Assembly (NCBI GenBank): GCA_027623315.1 | Contig: JAQBYD010000030.1 | Span: forward strand, 1 to 45,767 | DNA length: 45,767 bases | Direction of reading: 5' to 3' | From: Verrucomicrobiota bacterium | GTDB lineage: Bacteria > Verrucomicrobiota > Kiritimatiellia > CAJWTS01 | Part shown: positions 25,106 through 31,513 of the stretch, piece after piece | Numbering within the stretch: position 1 is the first letter of the stretch | How the letters are laid out: each line of letters opens with the position of its first letter | Position numbers and translations under genes: made by a program | The notes under the pieces: model-generated | Told to the model about the DNA's origin: nothing | The model's database searches: none | Seen by the model: only the letters and a program-made list of their open reading frames with translations

Positions 25106-26188
25106 ATGACCACAAGCCCAGCAGCAGCAGTGGCGGACGAGAATGCCAGGGAGAATGCCAGGGAGAATGCCAGGGAATATTACGGGAAGGTACTGCAGGG
25201 CACCGACGATCTCAAGACCAGTGCCTGTTGCACGGGGGACGCTATCCCCGATGCCCACAAAGCGATCTTGAAGGATATCGAGGATGAGATCCTGACCCGG
25301 TTCTACGGCTGTGGATCACCCGTCCCGGAGGCTCTGCAAGGCCAGACCGTGCTCGACCTCGGATGTGGCACCGGTCGCGACGTCTACCTGGCCTCCAAAC
25401 TGGTGGGCCCGACGGGTCGAGTGATTGGCCTGGACATGACGGATGAGCAGCTTGAGGTCGCCACGCGGCATGTGGAGAGCCAGATGGCGAAATTCGGATT
25501 CGCGCGGCCCAACGTAGAATTTCACAGGGCGTACATAGAGGATCTCGCGTCGGCCGGCATCGAAGACGAGTCGGTCGATGTCGTGATCTCGAACTGTGTG
25601 ATTAATCTTTCGTCGGACAAGCGCAAGGTCTTCTCCGAGATCTTCCGCGTGTTGAAGCCGGGCGGCGAGCTTTACTTCTCCGACGTTTATTCCGACCGGC
25701 GCGTGCCGGATGCATTGCGCACGCATCCCGTCTTGCACGGCGAGTGTCTTGGGGGAGCGCTGTATATCGAAGACTTCCGTCGCCTGTTGCGGGATCTAGG
25801 ATGTCCCGATTACCGTGTCGTCGCGCAAAGCACGATCGAGGTGACCGAGCCGGAACTCCACGCGCTCGTCGGCAACATCAAATTCTATTCGATCACGATC
25901 CGCGCGTTCAAGCTGGCGTCGCTCGAAGATCTTTGTGAGGACTACGGCCAGGTCGCGCTTTACAAGGGCACGATTCCCGAGGCCCCGCACGTCTGTACGC
26001 TGGATGACCATCACTGCTTCGACAAGGGGCGCGCGGTGCCCGTTTGTGGAAACACCGCGGCCATGCTGCAGGAGACCCGCTTCGGGTCTCACTTCACCAT
26101 CATCGGCGACCGTTCAACGCATCACGGGGTGTTCGAATGCGGCGACGCGCCCAAAGAGAGCCCGGAAGCTTCCGCCGGTTGCTGCTGA
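25106..26188 (+). CDS. arsM: Arsenite S-adenosylmethionine methyltransferase ArsM
   Basis: The 360-aa enzyme methylates As(III). The SAM site is VLDLGCGTGRD (residues 82-92). The arsenic-binding cysteines have plausible positions: C41/C42 (SACC), C69 (GCGSPVP), C164 (ISNCVINL) and C214 (GECLGGALY). This is the four-cysteine pattern of characterised ArsM. The tail ends in a Cys pair (AGCC). The N-terminus contains three ENAR repeats from a perfect 12-base tandem repeat. No arsR, arsB or arsC is nearby; the only operon partner is orn. A GC-rich hairpin follows the stop. Confidence 0.92.
   Translation: MTTSPAAAVADENARENARENAREYYGKVLQGTDDLKTSACCTGDAIPDAHKAILKDIEDEILTRFYGCGSPVPEALQGQTVLDLGCGTGRDVYLASKLVGPTGRVIGLDMTDEQLEVATRHVESQMAKFGFARPNVEFHRAYIEDLASAGIEDESVDVVISNCVINLSSDKRKVFSEIFRVLKPGGELYFSDVYSDRRVPDALRTHPVLHGECLGGALYIEDFRRLLRDLGCPDYRVVAQSTIEVTEPELHALVGNIKFYSITIRAFKLASLEDLCEDYGQVALYKGTIPEAPHVCTLDDHHCFDKGRAVPVCGNTAAMLQETRFGSHFTIIGDRSTHHGVFECGDAPKESPEASAGCC
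25141..25176 (+). repeat. Three exact 12-bp tandem repeats inside arsM
   Basis: The unit gaatgccaggga occurs three times without mismatch and encodes repeated E-N-A-R in frame near the arsM N-terminus. Because the unit is a multiple of three, changes in copy number would alter the length of the N-terminal arm but not the frame. Confidence 0.9.
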
Positions 26189-26200
26189 GCGTTGGGTACT

Positions 26201-26218
26201 CCGAAGGTTGGCCTTCGG
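26201..26218 (+). terminator. Perfect 7-bp hairpin after arsM
   Basis: CCGAAGG pairs with CCTTCGG around a 4-base loop, 12 bases after the arsM stop. No T-run follows, so if it terminates transcription it does so weakly or with Rho. It could equally stabilise the 3' end of the message. Confidence 0.4.
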
Positions 26219-26285
26219 CTCGCGACCGGGTGAAAACGGGTTCGATGCTTGCGGCGCGTGCCAACGGGCAGAGATCAGAGTGTAA

Positions 26286-26353
26286 GAGTAAGTGCTGAAG
26301 TAAGTGTGAGATCCTTCCGACACTTACTCGTCCACTTACTCCAACACTTACTC
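26286..26353. repeat. Interspersed cacttactc repeats in both orientations
   Basis: A 9-mer occurs as gagtaagtg (26286-26294) and near-identically at 26299-26307, then inverted as cacttactc at 26321-26329, 26333-26341 and 26345-26353. The copies can pair into a long imperfect hairpin. The style matches the short-unit repeats at the left edge of the window. Confidence 0.75.
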
Positions 26354-26386
26354 CGGTCCTACAATCTGAGAATCACGCACCGTCGA

Positions 26387-26465
26387 GCCCAATTCGAGCC
26401 AGGCACCGGACGCTATTTCAGGCTGGCTCACTGTCGCCTGAAATGCCTCAGTGCGAACGTTGGGC
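26387..26465 (+). other. attC-like recombination site, upstream of toxin cassette
   Basis: The right end is GTTGGGC (26459-26465), an exact match to the integron core GTTRRRY. The left end is GCCCAAT (26387-26393), one base off RYYYAAC. The ends pair (gcccaa..ttcg with cgaacgttgggc) with a short bulge, and inside is a perfect 9-bp stem, ATTTCAGGC (26415-26423) with GCCTGAAAT (26436-26444). This is the folded layout of attC. It has not been tested with a covariance model. Confidence 0.5.
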
Positions 26466-26485
26466 GCCCCTGTGCGATCGCACGC

Positions 26486-26506
26486 TTGACATGTCGTATA
26501 TATACT
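26486..26506 (+). promoter_or_regulatory. Promoter and palindromic operator of the toxin-antitoxin pair
   Basis: TTGACA at 26486-26491 is a consensus -35 box. Directly after it lies the perfect palindrome GTATATATAC (26497-26506), followed by ACTAGT, itself palindromic. The -10 box is not clear (candidates overlap TAGTAC or TACCTT near 26506-26514). A palindrome overlapping the promoter fits autorepression by the HTH antitoxin, as in many type II systems. Confidence 0.5.
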
Positions 26507-26520
26507 AGTACCTTATTGGT

Positions 26521-26802
26521 ATGTGGGAGATTTATGAGCACCGGTCGGTCGTGCGGAAGTTGCCCCGTATACCGATTGAAGTGCTGAAACGGTACGAGAA
26601 GTGGAAGGATATCGTGACGATCTCCGGCCCTGAAGGATTGAGATGGATCATGGGATTCCACGACGAAGCATTGCGCGGCGAATGGCAGGGATGTCGATCC
26701 TCGAGGCTCGGCTTGAAATACCGACTGATCTACCGGATCGAGGACGAGAAGCTGTATGTCCAGGTCGTGGACATCACCGCGCATGACTACAGGAGGAAAT
26801 AG
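26521..26802 (+). CDS. RelE/HigB-like toxin
   Basis: The 93-aa basic protein has the size and pattern of RelE/ParE-superfamily toxins: a helical N-terminal half (VVRKLPRIPIEVLKRYEKW), then LKYRLIYRIEDEKLYVQVVDITAHDY, which matches the beta-sheet core with its conserved Arg and C-terminal His/Tyr. Such proteins cut ribosome-bound mRNA. The toxin precedes the antitoxin, as in HigBA. The promoter TTGACA lies 30 bases upstream. The two genes are separated by one base (stop 26802, ATG 26804). The gene sits between two attC-like sites. Confidence 0.8.
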   Translation: MWEIYEHRSVVRKLPRIPIEVLKRYEKWKDIVTISGPEGLRWIMGFHDEALRGEWQGCRSSRLGLKYRLIYRIEDEKLYVQVVDITAHDYRRK

Positions 26803-26803
26803 G

Positions 26804-27064
26804 ATGAAGGATTATCGAAAAGCAAAGAAGTCGGTCGATGTCTCCGTAGGCGAATCGGTCAGGATTATCAGGGAACTGCAGGGCCTCAGCCAGACGGAGT
26901 TGGCGAACTTGACTGGTATTCCGCAGTCTACCATTTCTGGAATCGAGAATGACCGCATCCAAATCGGCGTGGAACGCGCCAAAGTGCTTGCTCGAGCACT
27001 CCGGTGTCACCCTGCGGTTCTTGTCTTCCCGGGCTGGCAGATCAAGGACCAGAGAGCCGCGTAG
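26804..27064 (+). CDS. HTH (Xre/HigA-type) antitoxin
   Basis: From the ATG at 26804 (AGGAGG 13-8 bases upstream) this is an 86-aa protein. An Xre-type helix-turn-helix covers about residues 22-60 (LQGLSQTELANLTGIPQSTISGIEN). It should neutralise the toxin and repress the shared promoter by binding the palindrome near 26500. The stop falls 6 bases before the next attC-like site, the tight packing typical of integron cassettes. Confidence 0.82.
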   Translation: MKDYRKAKKSVDVSVGESVRIIRELQGLSQTELANLTGIPQSTISGIENDRIQIGVERAKVLARALRCHPAVLVFPGWQIKDQRAA

Positions 27065-27070
27065 CAAGAC

Positions 27071-27130
27071 GCCCAACAAATCAGGTGCAGGCGACTCGCG
27101 AAAGCTCGCGCCTGATCTGCAGTCGTTGGG
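27071..27130 (+). other. attC-like recombination site, downstream of antitoxin
   Basis: The left end GCCCAAC (27071-27077) matches RYYYAAC exactly. The right end GTTGGGA (27124-27130) matches GTTRRRY except for the last base. CAGGCG (27088-27093) pairs with CGCCTG (27109-27114) inside, and CGCG pairs occur around an AAAGCT loop. At 60 bp it has the size of short attC sites. A ribosome site (ggagg) begins at the right edge and leads to the ORF at 27142, as in the next cassette of an array. Confidence 0.5.
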
Positions 27131-27141
27131 AGGAGACAAGA

Positions 27142-27330
27142 ATGCGAAATAGACTGCCGGCGTGGACGCCTTCGAAAGGCGGCTTGTTCATCGCGGCGAT
27201 CCTGATGTTCCTTCTCGTCGGCATCCCCGTGTTGGAGTCGCGTGATGTGGACGCCATGATTGACAACGATACACCACGCGGAGGAGAGACGATGCAGGCG
27301 ATCCATATATCACCAGCCGCGGATAGGTAA
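27142..27330 (+). CDS. Small single-pass membrane protein, unknown
   Basis: The 62-aa ORF has GGAGGAG six bases before its ATG. A basic N-terminus precedes one hydrophobic helix (FIAAILMFLLVGIPVLE, residues about 16-32) and an acidic tail. No family is recognised. It starts 11 bases after the second attC-like site and could be the content of a following cassette; no third attC-like site was found before nth. Confidence 0.5.
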   Translation: MRNRLPAWTPSKGGLFIAAILMFLLVGIPVLESRDVDAMIDNDTPRGGETMQAIHISPAADR

Positions 27331-27505
27331 CCTTCGGAGCGCGATGTGCGTACGTCGGCGAATCCAAATGGGGACACGACGGCGGGGCACGAGCCGTAGA
27401 ACAAATGTCCATGCGATAGTGCATCGGACTCGCAACCTATCGTCTCGCGCTGTCGTGCCCATCGCGCGTCGCGCCACGCCGGTCTTCGCCAACAGGACGT
27501 CGCTC

Positions 27506-28138
27506 TTACATCCGGGACCGCACGCCGTAGTCGCGGCAAATCCTGCAGGTATCGAGATTGTGGCCCCGCGCGGGGCAATGTTCGCGGCCGTAGTAGATGA
27601 TCTGCAGGTGCAGCGCGTTCCATCTCTCGCGCGGGAAGAGCTTTTTTAGATCTTCCTCCGTCTTTTCCACATTTTTTCCCGAACAGAGTCCCCATCGATA
27701 GGCGAGGCGGTGGATGTGCGTATCGACCGGAAACGATGGGACGCCAAATGCCTGGGCCATGACGACCGATGCGGTCTTGTGTCCGACGCCGGGCAGCGCT
27801 TCCAGGTCTTCAAATGAGCAGGGGACCTTGGCGCCGTGTCTTGCGACCAGTAGTTCCGACATGGCCTTCACGTTCTTAGCCTTGGTCGGTGCGAGCCCCA
27901 GCGGCTTGATGATCGCCAGGATGTCGGACGCCGTAAGTGCTGCCATCTGTTTCGCGGTCGGACCCTTTTTGAATAACGCCGGTGTGACCTTGTTGACTCC
28001 GACATCGGTGCTCTGCGCCGAGAGCATGACCGCGACGAGCAAGGTGAAGGGGTCCTGGTGCTGCAGCGGTATGGGTGGCCGCGGATAGAGCTCAGCCAGA
28101 ACCCGGCCAATGATCTCTGCTTTTTCACATCTGGTCAT
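27506..28138 (-). CDS. nth: Endonuclease III
   Basis: From the ATG at 28138 (MTRCEKAEIIG) this is a 210-aa DNA glycosylase/AP lyase that removes oxidised pyrimidines. The helix-hairpin-helix LPGVGHKTASVV carries the catalytic Lys, and FPVDTHIHRLA the catalytic Asp. The C-terminal cluster region reads C-x9-C-x2-C and then ends in GVRSRM: the usual fourth cysteine is missing and the first spacing is longer than the E. coli C-x6-C. An alternative ATG at 28180 would run through the SDR remnant. An 8-bp inverted repeat (27385-27392 with 27453-27460) lies downstream. Confidence 0.88.
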   Translation of the reverse strand: MTRCEKAEIIGRVLAELYPRPPIPLQHQDPFTLLVAVMLSAQSTDVGVNKVTPALFKKGPTAKQMAALTASDILAIIKPLGLAPTKAKNVKAMSELLVARHGAKVPCSFEDLEALPGVGHKTASVVMAQAFGVPSFPVDTHIHRLAYRWGLCSGKNVEKTEEDLKKLFPRERWNALHLQIIYYGREHCPARGHNLDTCRICRDYGVRSRM

Positions 28139-28139
28139 C

Positions 28140-28355
28140 CTACGTCGTTCTCCGCTCCACGGATTCTGCGTCGTCGACATGAAGAATCAGCGGATTGAAT
28201 CCCTCGGCTCGAAGTCGTTCGAGATCCTCGTCGCGGCGAACGGTGGGGTGCACGCTCCATCCATGCTCACGAAGCATGCGCGCCGTCGCGTAGCCAATGC
28301 CGCTGGAGCAGCCCGTGACGAGCACATCTCGAATTTCCGCACGCGGGAGACTCAT
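28140..28355 (-). pseudogene. Truncated short-chain dehydrogenase (N-terminal 71 residues)
   Basis: The peptide begins MSLPRAEIRDVLVTGCSSGIGYATARML, with the TGxxxGIG cofactor motif at residues 14-21 of a classical SDR, and continues as a normal first third (about 71 residues of the usual 250) before a TAG at 28140-28142. The catalytic YxxxK region is absent. Its ATG overlaps the stop of the upstream ABC ATPase (ATGA at 28352-28355), so it was once the last gene of the importer operon. The stop lies 1 base before the nth start, which suggests a deletion joined the two. Confidence 0.75.
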
Positions 28356-29422
28356 GGCCTTGAAGCGCGTGCGAGCGCGCCTTCCTCCCATATGACGATT
28401 CGCGTGCTGTCGGCAATGGGGAAGATCTGATCGCCGCTTCGCACCGTGCAGTCCTTCCCGACGATGGCATGCAGGTGTTGGTCGCCCCAGCGTGCGAGAA
28501 TAATTTTCGATGCGCCCATGTCCTCTACGACCTCGACGGTCGCGGGCGTTGCGCCGCCACGAATGGCGATATTCTCCGGTCGTATTCCGACGACGCATGT
28601 TGGCGCCGCGCCCTTCGATAGGCCGGTGGCGATCACGGTGCCGTCCGCGGTCAGAAGGCTGCGATGATCATGGTGTGCCTGGAATATGTTGATGGCGGGT
28701 TGGCCCAGTTGGCGTGCGACCACTGGAGATATGGGTTGTTCATAGATCTCGCGAGGGGAGCCTGTCTGCAGAATCCGTCCCTCCGCGAGGACGAGAATCC
28801 GGTCCGCCATCGAGAGCGCTTCGGCCTGGTCGTGTGTCACATAGATCATCGGGGTCTTGAGTTGCCGCCGCAGGACTGCGAGTTCGACGCGAAGTTCCTC
28901 GCGGAGTTTGGCATCGAGATTCGTGAGCGGCTCATCCATCAGAAAGAGTTGCGGGCGGCGCACGATCGCACGGCCGATCGTGACGCGCTGCATTTCACCG
29001 CCGGACAGGCGGTTGGCCTTGCGCTCGAGGAGGTGCGTGATCTTAAGCATCCCGCAGACGGTCGAGACACGCTCCCGGATATCGGCGCTGGACTCGCGGC
29101 GTCCGGGCGCGCGTAGTGGAAACTCGAGATTCTTGCGAACCGACCAATCCGGATAGAGGGAGAAGTTCTGGAAGACGAGCGACATATCGCGTTCTGCTGG
29201 ACTCATGCGCGCCAGATCCTCGCCGCGCCGTGTGATGGAGCCGGAATCCGGTTGCTCGAGGCCCACCAGGGCTCTCAAGAGGGTTGTCTTCCCGGCCCCG
29301 GTGGGGCCGAGCACGACCAGGAGTTCATCTTCGGCTACGGAAAATGAAACGTCGTCGAGTGCCTTGATCCCTCCGAACGTCTTGCAGAGATTGCAGATTT
29401 CCAGGAACGGTTGGGATGTCAT
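28352..29422 (-). CDS. Sugar/polyol ABC importer ATPase (second of two)
   Basis: The 356-aa MalK/UgpC-type ATPase energises the importer encoded upstream. Walker A is GPTGAGKT (39-46), the signature LSGGEMQRV (139-147), Walker B LFLMDEPLTNLD (159-170), and the switch His lies in YVTHDQAEA. A C-terminal TOBE-like regulatory domain follows. Its ATG overlaps the stop of the first ATPase. Two different ATPases with one pair of permeases is the layout of the rhizobial GlpST glycerol importer, where this position is GlpT. Confidence 0.88.
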   Translation of the reverse strand: MTSQPFLEICNLCKTFGGIKALDDVSFSVAEDELLVVLGPTGAGKTTLLRALVGLEQPDSGSITRRGEDLARMSPAERDMSLVFQNFSLYPDWSVRKNLEFPLRAPGRRESSADIRERVSTVCGMLKITHLLERKANRLSGGEMQRVTIGRAIVRRPQLFLMDEPLTNLDAKLREELRVELAVLRRQLKTPMIYVTHDQAEALSMADRILVLAEGRILQTGSPREIYEQPISPVVARQLGQPAINIFQAHHDHRSLLTADGTVIATGLSKGAAPTCVVGIRPENIAIRGGATPATVEVVEDMGASKIILARWGDQHLHAIVGKDCTVRSGDQIFPIADSTRIVIWEEGALARASRP

Positions 29423-30477
29423 AGCGCATCTCCTGCCGCGTCGAAAATTCGAGCATGCGGTGCGCTGTAGTTGACGCGCACGCTGTCACCGGGCCGGAGC
29501 ATCTCGTTTGGATCGGCGCGGACGACCAGTCTGCCAAACGAGACGTCGATATGAAGGAAGGTCACCGAGCCCATGTACTCACTCATGGCGACCTTGCCTG
29601 AGAGCGGGCCCTGCGGATCGAGGCGTAGGAACTCGGGCCGGATTCCAAGTGTGGCATCCCCGGCCGTGGTCACGGCGGGGCAGGGGATGCACGCATCGGA
29701 GCGGTGGGGTCTGAAGGAGGGGCGTCCGTTCTGCTGAATGCAGCCCGCGATCAGGTTCATGCCGGGGCTGCCCACGAACTGGGCCACAAAGAGATTCGCC
29801 GGATGATCGTAGACCGATGCGGGCGAGCCGGTCTGCATGATCGCGCCCTGGTCCATGACGACGATGCGGTCGGCCAGGCTCATGGCCTCCTCCTGGTCAT
29901 GCGTGACGTAGATGGTTGTGACCTTCAGTTCAAGCTGCTGCGACCGGATGAACTCACGCATGTCCAGCCTGAGTCCCGAGTCGAGCGTGCCGAGAGGTTC
30001 ATCCATGAGGTAGATGGATGGGGTTCGGATCATGGCGCGGCCGAGCGATACGCGTTGTTGATCGCCGCCACTCAACTGGGATGGCCTGGATTCGAGAAGA
30101 TGCTTTATGGCGAGTCGATCCGCGACGCGGTTGACCGCGGCTTCGCGCTGGTGCGACGGGACGCCCGCCGCGCGCAGAGGGAAGGCGATGTTCTCGCGAG
30201 CGCTGAGATGGGGGTAGAGAGCATAGAACTGGAATACGAAACCGACATCCCGTTGCGCCGGGCGGAGGTGCGTGACGTCCTGGTCGGCGAGTTCGATCCT
30301 GCCGCCGCTCGGCGTCTCGAGTCCGGCGATCATGCGCAGGGTGGTCGTCTTTCCACAGCCGGATGGTCCAAGCAGGACGACGAACTCACCGGCATCGATG
30401 CAGAGATTGGATCCTTTGACGGCTCGCGTTCCGTCCGGGAACGTCTTCTGAAGGTTCTCAATTCGCAGCCGGCTCAT
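29419..30477 (-). CDS. Sugar/polyol ABC importer ATPase (first of two)
   Basis: From the ATG at 30477 this is a 352-aa ATPase. Walker A is GPSGCGKT (37-44), the signature LSGGDQQRV, Walker B IYLMDEPLGTLD, followed by VTHDQEEA and a TOBE-like C-terminal domain (GIRPEFLRL). The upstream extension of the open frame is discarded because that DNA encodes the small membrane peptide in another frame, whose stop overlaps this ATG. It probably forms a heterodimer with the next ATPase. Confidence 0.88.
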   Translation of the reverse strand: MSRLRIENLQKTFPDGTRAVKGSNLCIDAGEFVVLLGPSGCGKTTTLRMIAGLETPSGGRIELADQDVTHLRPAQRDVGFVFQFYALYPHLSARENIAFPLRAAGVPSHQREAAVNRVADRLAIKHLLESRPSQLSGGDQQRVSLGRAMIRTPSIYLMDEPLGTLDSGLRLDMREFIRSQQLELKVTTIYVTHDQEEAMSLADRIVVMDQGAIMQTGSPASVYDHPANLFVAQFVGSPGMNLIAGCIQQNGRPSFRPHRSDACIPCPAVTTAGDATLGIRPEFLRLDPQGPLSGKVAMSEYMGSVTFLHIDVSFGRLVVRADPNEMLRPGDSVRVNYSAPHARIFDAAGDAL

Positions 30478-30641
30478 GGTTCCCCGGCCGGCTGAAGGTG
30501 CGAGGTAACGATGTAGCCGAGCGTCGCGGCCAGGGTCAGAAAGAATCCGACGCGGAGACCATGCGCCCACCAGGGCTGGAGGATGACGACTATTCCGGCT
30601 GAGATAAGCCAGGGGAACGCTCGGTTTAGATATTCCAGCAT
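30474..30641 (-). CDS. 55-aa membrane peptide in the ABC importer operon
   Basis: A short ORF missed by length cut-offs runs from ATG at 30641 to TGA at 30474-30476. It encodes 55 residues with two hydrophobic stretches (FPWLISAGIVVIL and VGFFLTLAATLGYIV), so probably two membrane helices. It begins 8 bases after the second permease gene ends, and its TGA overlaps the ATG of the first ATPase (ATGA), the same coupling used throughout the operon. In rhizobial glycerol importers a small DUF2160-type membrane protein occupies a comparable place, although this peptide is shorter and homology is not established. Confidence 0.7.
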   Translation of the reverse strand: MLEYLNRAFPWLISAGIVVILQPWWAHGLRVGFFLTLAATLGYIVTSHLQPAGEP

Positions 30642-30649
30642 GTGCACGA

Positions 30650-31513
30650 CTACTGTTTTACGGTTCCAAAGGTGACGCCCCGCAGAAGGTGCTTTCTGAC
30701 GAGGACGGTGAAGACCATGACCGGCGCCACGAAGACAATAATCCCAGCGGCTACCTGCGGCCAGGGGATACCCGAGATATTGCCCTGCAGGCCCGCAAAG
30801 TAGACGGGCACCGTGACGGCCTGCTGCTGATTAAGGGTCATGGCGAATCCGTACTCGTTCCATGCCGAGATGAGGCAGAACACGGCGGTGACGGCGATGC
30901 CGGTTCGGGCATGCGGAAGAATGATGCGCACGAAGGCGTGCCAGCGCGAGTACCCATCGACGAGGGCGGCCTCCTCGTAGGCGCGCGGAATCTCATCGAT
31001 GAAGCCTTTCATGAGCCAGATCGAAAGGGAGAGGTTAAAGGAGGTGTAGAGAATGATCAGGCCGAGGTGTGTGTTCTGCAGGTCGAACTGCCGATACATC
31101 AAGAGGATGGGCATCACGACGGCCAGCGGCGGTAGAAAGCGGGTGGATAGAATAAAGAAGAGCCAGTCCCGGGCCCCCGGAATCTTGAAGCGGCTGAAAC
31201 CGTAGGCGCAGCACGTTCCGAGAGTCACCGAAGCCAGCGTGCTGATGAATCCGATGATCACGCTGTTGGCGAGATACCTGTAGAAGCCGTACTCAACTCC
31301 CGTGTGCTTCTCCTCGAGCCGGGTATAAGCGTCCGGGCTCACCGTGAAACGGCGGCTGTCGTCGGGAATCTCCTTCGCCAGCGACGGGATGAACTTGACC
31401 GTTCTACTGTTGGTATCCTCCTGCACCTTGATGGAGGTGAGGAAGATCCATGCGAGGGGCAGGATGGTCAGAAGAAAGTAGGGCGCAATAACCAGCCAGC
31501 GGGCGTGCTTCAC
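30650..31513 (-). CDS. ABC importer permease (MalG type)
   Basis: The 287-aa inner-membrane permease has about six hydrophobic helices and the cytoplasmic EAA loop EEAALVDGYSRWHAFVRIIL (about residue 182), which docks to the ATPases. A long periplasmic loop after the first helix (residues about 30-75) is rich in charged residues. Its ATG overlaps the stop of the first permease. In the rhizobial glycerol system this would be GlpQ. Confidence 0.9.
   Translation of the reverse strand: MKHARWLVIAPYFLLTILPLAWIFLTSIKVQEDTNSRTVKFIPSLAKEIPDDSRRFTVSPDAYTRLEEKHTGVEYGFYRYLANSVIIGFISTLASVTLGTCCAYGFSRFKIPGARDWLFFILSTRFLPPLAVVMPILLMYRQFDLQNTHLGLIILYTSFNLSLSIWLMKGFIDEIPRAYEEAALVDGYSRWHAFVRIILPHARTGIAVTAVFCLISAWNEYGFAMTLNQQQAVTVPVYFAGLQGNISGIPWPQVAAGIIVFVAPVMVFTVLVRKHLLRGVTFGTVKQ

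Larger units (their letters stand above)
26189..26520. other. Gene-free stretch between arsM and the toxin gene
   Basis: These 332 bases hold no credible gene. In order they contain a hairpin after arsM (26201-26218), a block of cacttactc/gagtaagtg repeats (26286-26353), an attC-like fold (26387-26465) and the toxin promoter region (26486-26520). The base composition is more AT-rich than the surrounding genes. Confidence 0.7.

Noticed and set aside
26191..26197. GTTGGGT just after the arsM stop, another possible integron core site
   Set aside because: The matching RYYYAAC end would have to lie inside conserved arsM codons and no fold was found; probably chance.
27385..27460. 8-bp inverted repeat (GGGCACGA/TCGTGCCC) as a third attC or a terminator of nth
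   Set aside because: The ends do not match RYYYAAC/GTTRRRY, and there is no T-run; kept only as a note.
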